From contig CAZPUJ010000203.1 of the NCBI GenBank assembly GCA_964589725.1, positions 1-5,332 of the forward strand: a stretch of 5,332 bases of DNA, read 5' to 3'. Numbering within the stretch: the stretch's first letter is position 1; each line of letters begins with the position of its first letter. Position numbers and translations under genes: made by a program. This document shows, in pieces, positions 5,203 to 5,332 of this stretch. The notes under the pieces are model-generated. The model was not told the DNA's origin. It did no database searches and saw only the letters and a program-made list of their open reading frames with translations. The stretch comes from CAYSHJ01 sp964589725. GTDB lineage: Bacteria > Planctomycetota > Planctomycetia > Planctomycetales > Planctomycetaceae.

Positions 5203-5332
5203 TCACGCATCTTCCAGAAGCCAGCACGCCGCGGAATGCAGAGTGATGTTGTTTGGCAGTCCTTTGACGGTGTCGGCGGATAGCGTCAGCAGGTGCTGCG
5301 CCGCTTGGAGACAATCCGCCTGAGCGACCGAG
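5203..5332 (-). CDS. C-terminal end of an unrecognised protein (5' part outside window)
   Basis: A minus-strand frame is open from the window edge to TGA at 5205-5203, giving 42 residues: SVAQADCLQAAQHLLTLSAD, then TVKGLPNNITLHSAACWLLEDA. It looks like real coding sequence: it is helical, with an amphipathic pattern, balanced composition and mostly G/C third bases, while the competing minus frame is Arg/Ser-rich. It is convergent with pheT, 66 nt from its stop. No start is visible and I do not recognise the family. Confidence 0.4.
   Translation of the reverse strand, partial: SVAQADCLQAAQHLLTLSADTVKGLPNNITLHSAACWLLEDA

Noticed and set aside
5153..5284. Short plus-strand frame after pheT (MIADPVAFQSH...)
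   Set aside because: It is 43 codons with no ribosome site, opposite the more protein-like minus-strand gene end.

Overview
The window looks like a piece of a GC-rich planctomycete (Planctomycetota) chromosome. Three things suggest this: a Ser/Thr kinase whose C-lobe ends in a 'LQQP' plus basic linker plus membrane segment, followed by a membrane-anchored coiled-coil protein; a short PheT that lacks the usual tRNA-binding OB (EMAP-like) insert; and small accessory genes of types I associate with planctomycetes. The phylum call is an inference from family style, with no database comparison.

Layout. 1-558 (+) is the 3' end of a Ser/Thr protein kinase gene. It overlaps (ATGA) a 200-aa gene at 555-1157 (+) for a membrane-anchored coiled-coil protein of unknown function. 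Facing it on the minus strand is a two-gene cassette, read from right to left: a 74-aa small protein (1864-2088) and a nucleotidyltransferase-fold protein (1224-1973). These two overlap by 110 nt, and the nuclease-free pair resembles defence or toxin-antitoxin style accessory modules. The cassette sits between two 95-bp direct repeats (1094-1188 and 2250-2344). Copy A is the last 20 codons of the coiled-coil gene plus 31 nt beyond its stop. Copy B is an orphan with the same reading frame and stop. The differences inside the reading frame are all synonymous.

From 2345 to 3069 there is a patchwork intergenic region. It holds a paired-hairpin REP/BIME-like element (2344-2410), a broken small gene on the minus strand whose N-terminus looks like a MORN/YwqK-type small protein (2648-2791), and a heptamer repeat running into the next start codon. 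pheT (3070-5136, +) fills most of the remainder and is not accompanied by pheS in this window. Its coding sequence contains a 48-bp palindromic double-hairpin element (4321-4368) that reads through in frame as 16 extra residues. The last 130 bases carry the 3' end of an unrecognised minus-strand gene convergent with pheT.

The most interesting points are: (i) the cassette bounded by direct repeats that restore the end of the upstream gene, reminiscent of integration into a gene 3' end; (ii) the in-frame palindromic element inside an essential aminoacyl-tRNA synthetase gene; and (iii) a 110-nt dual-coding overlap in which the small gene's GGSLDP codons carry the Shine-Dalgarno and TTG start of the nucleotidyltransferase gene.
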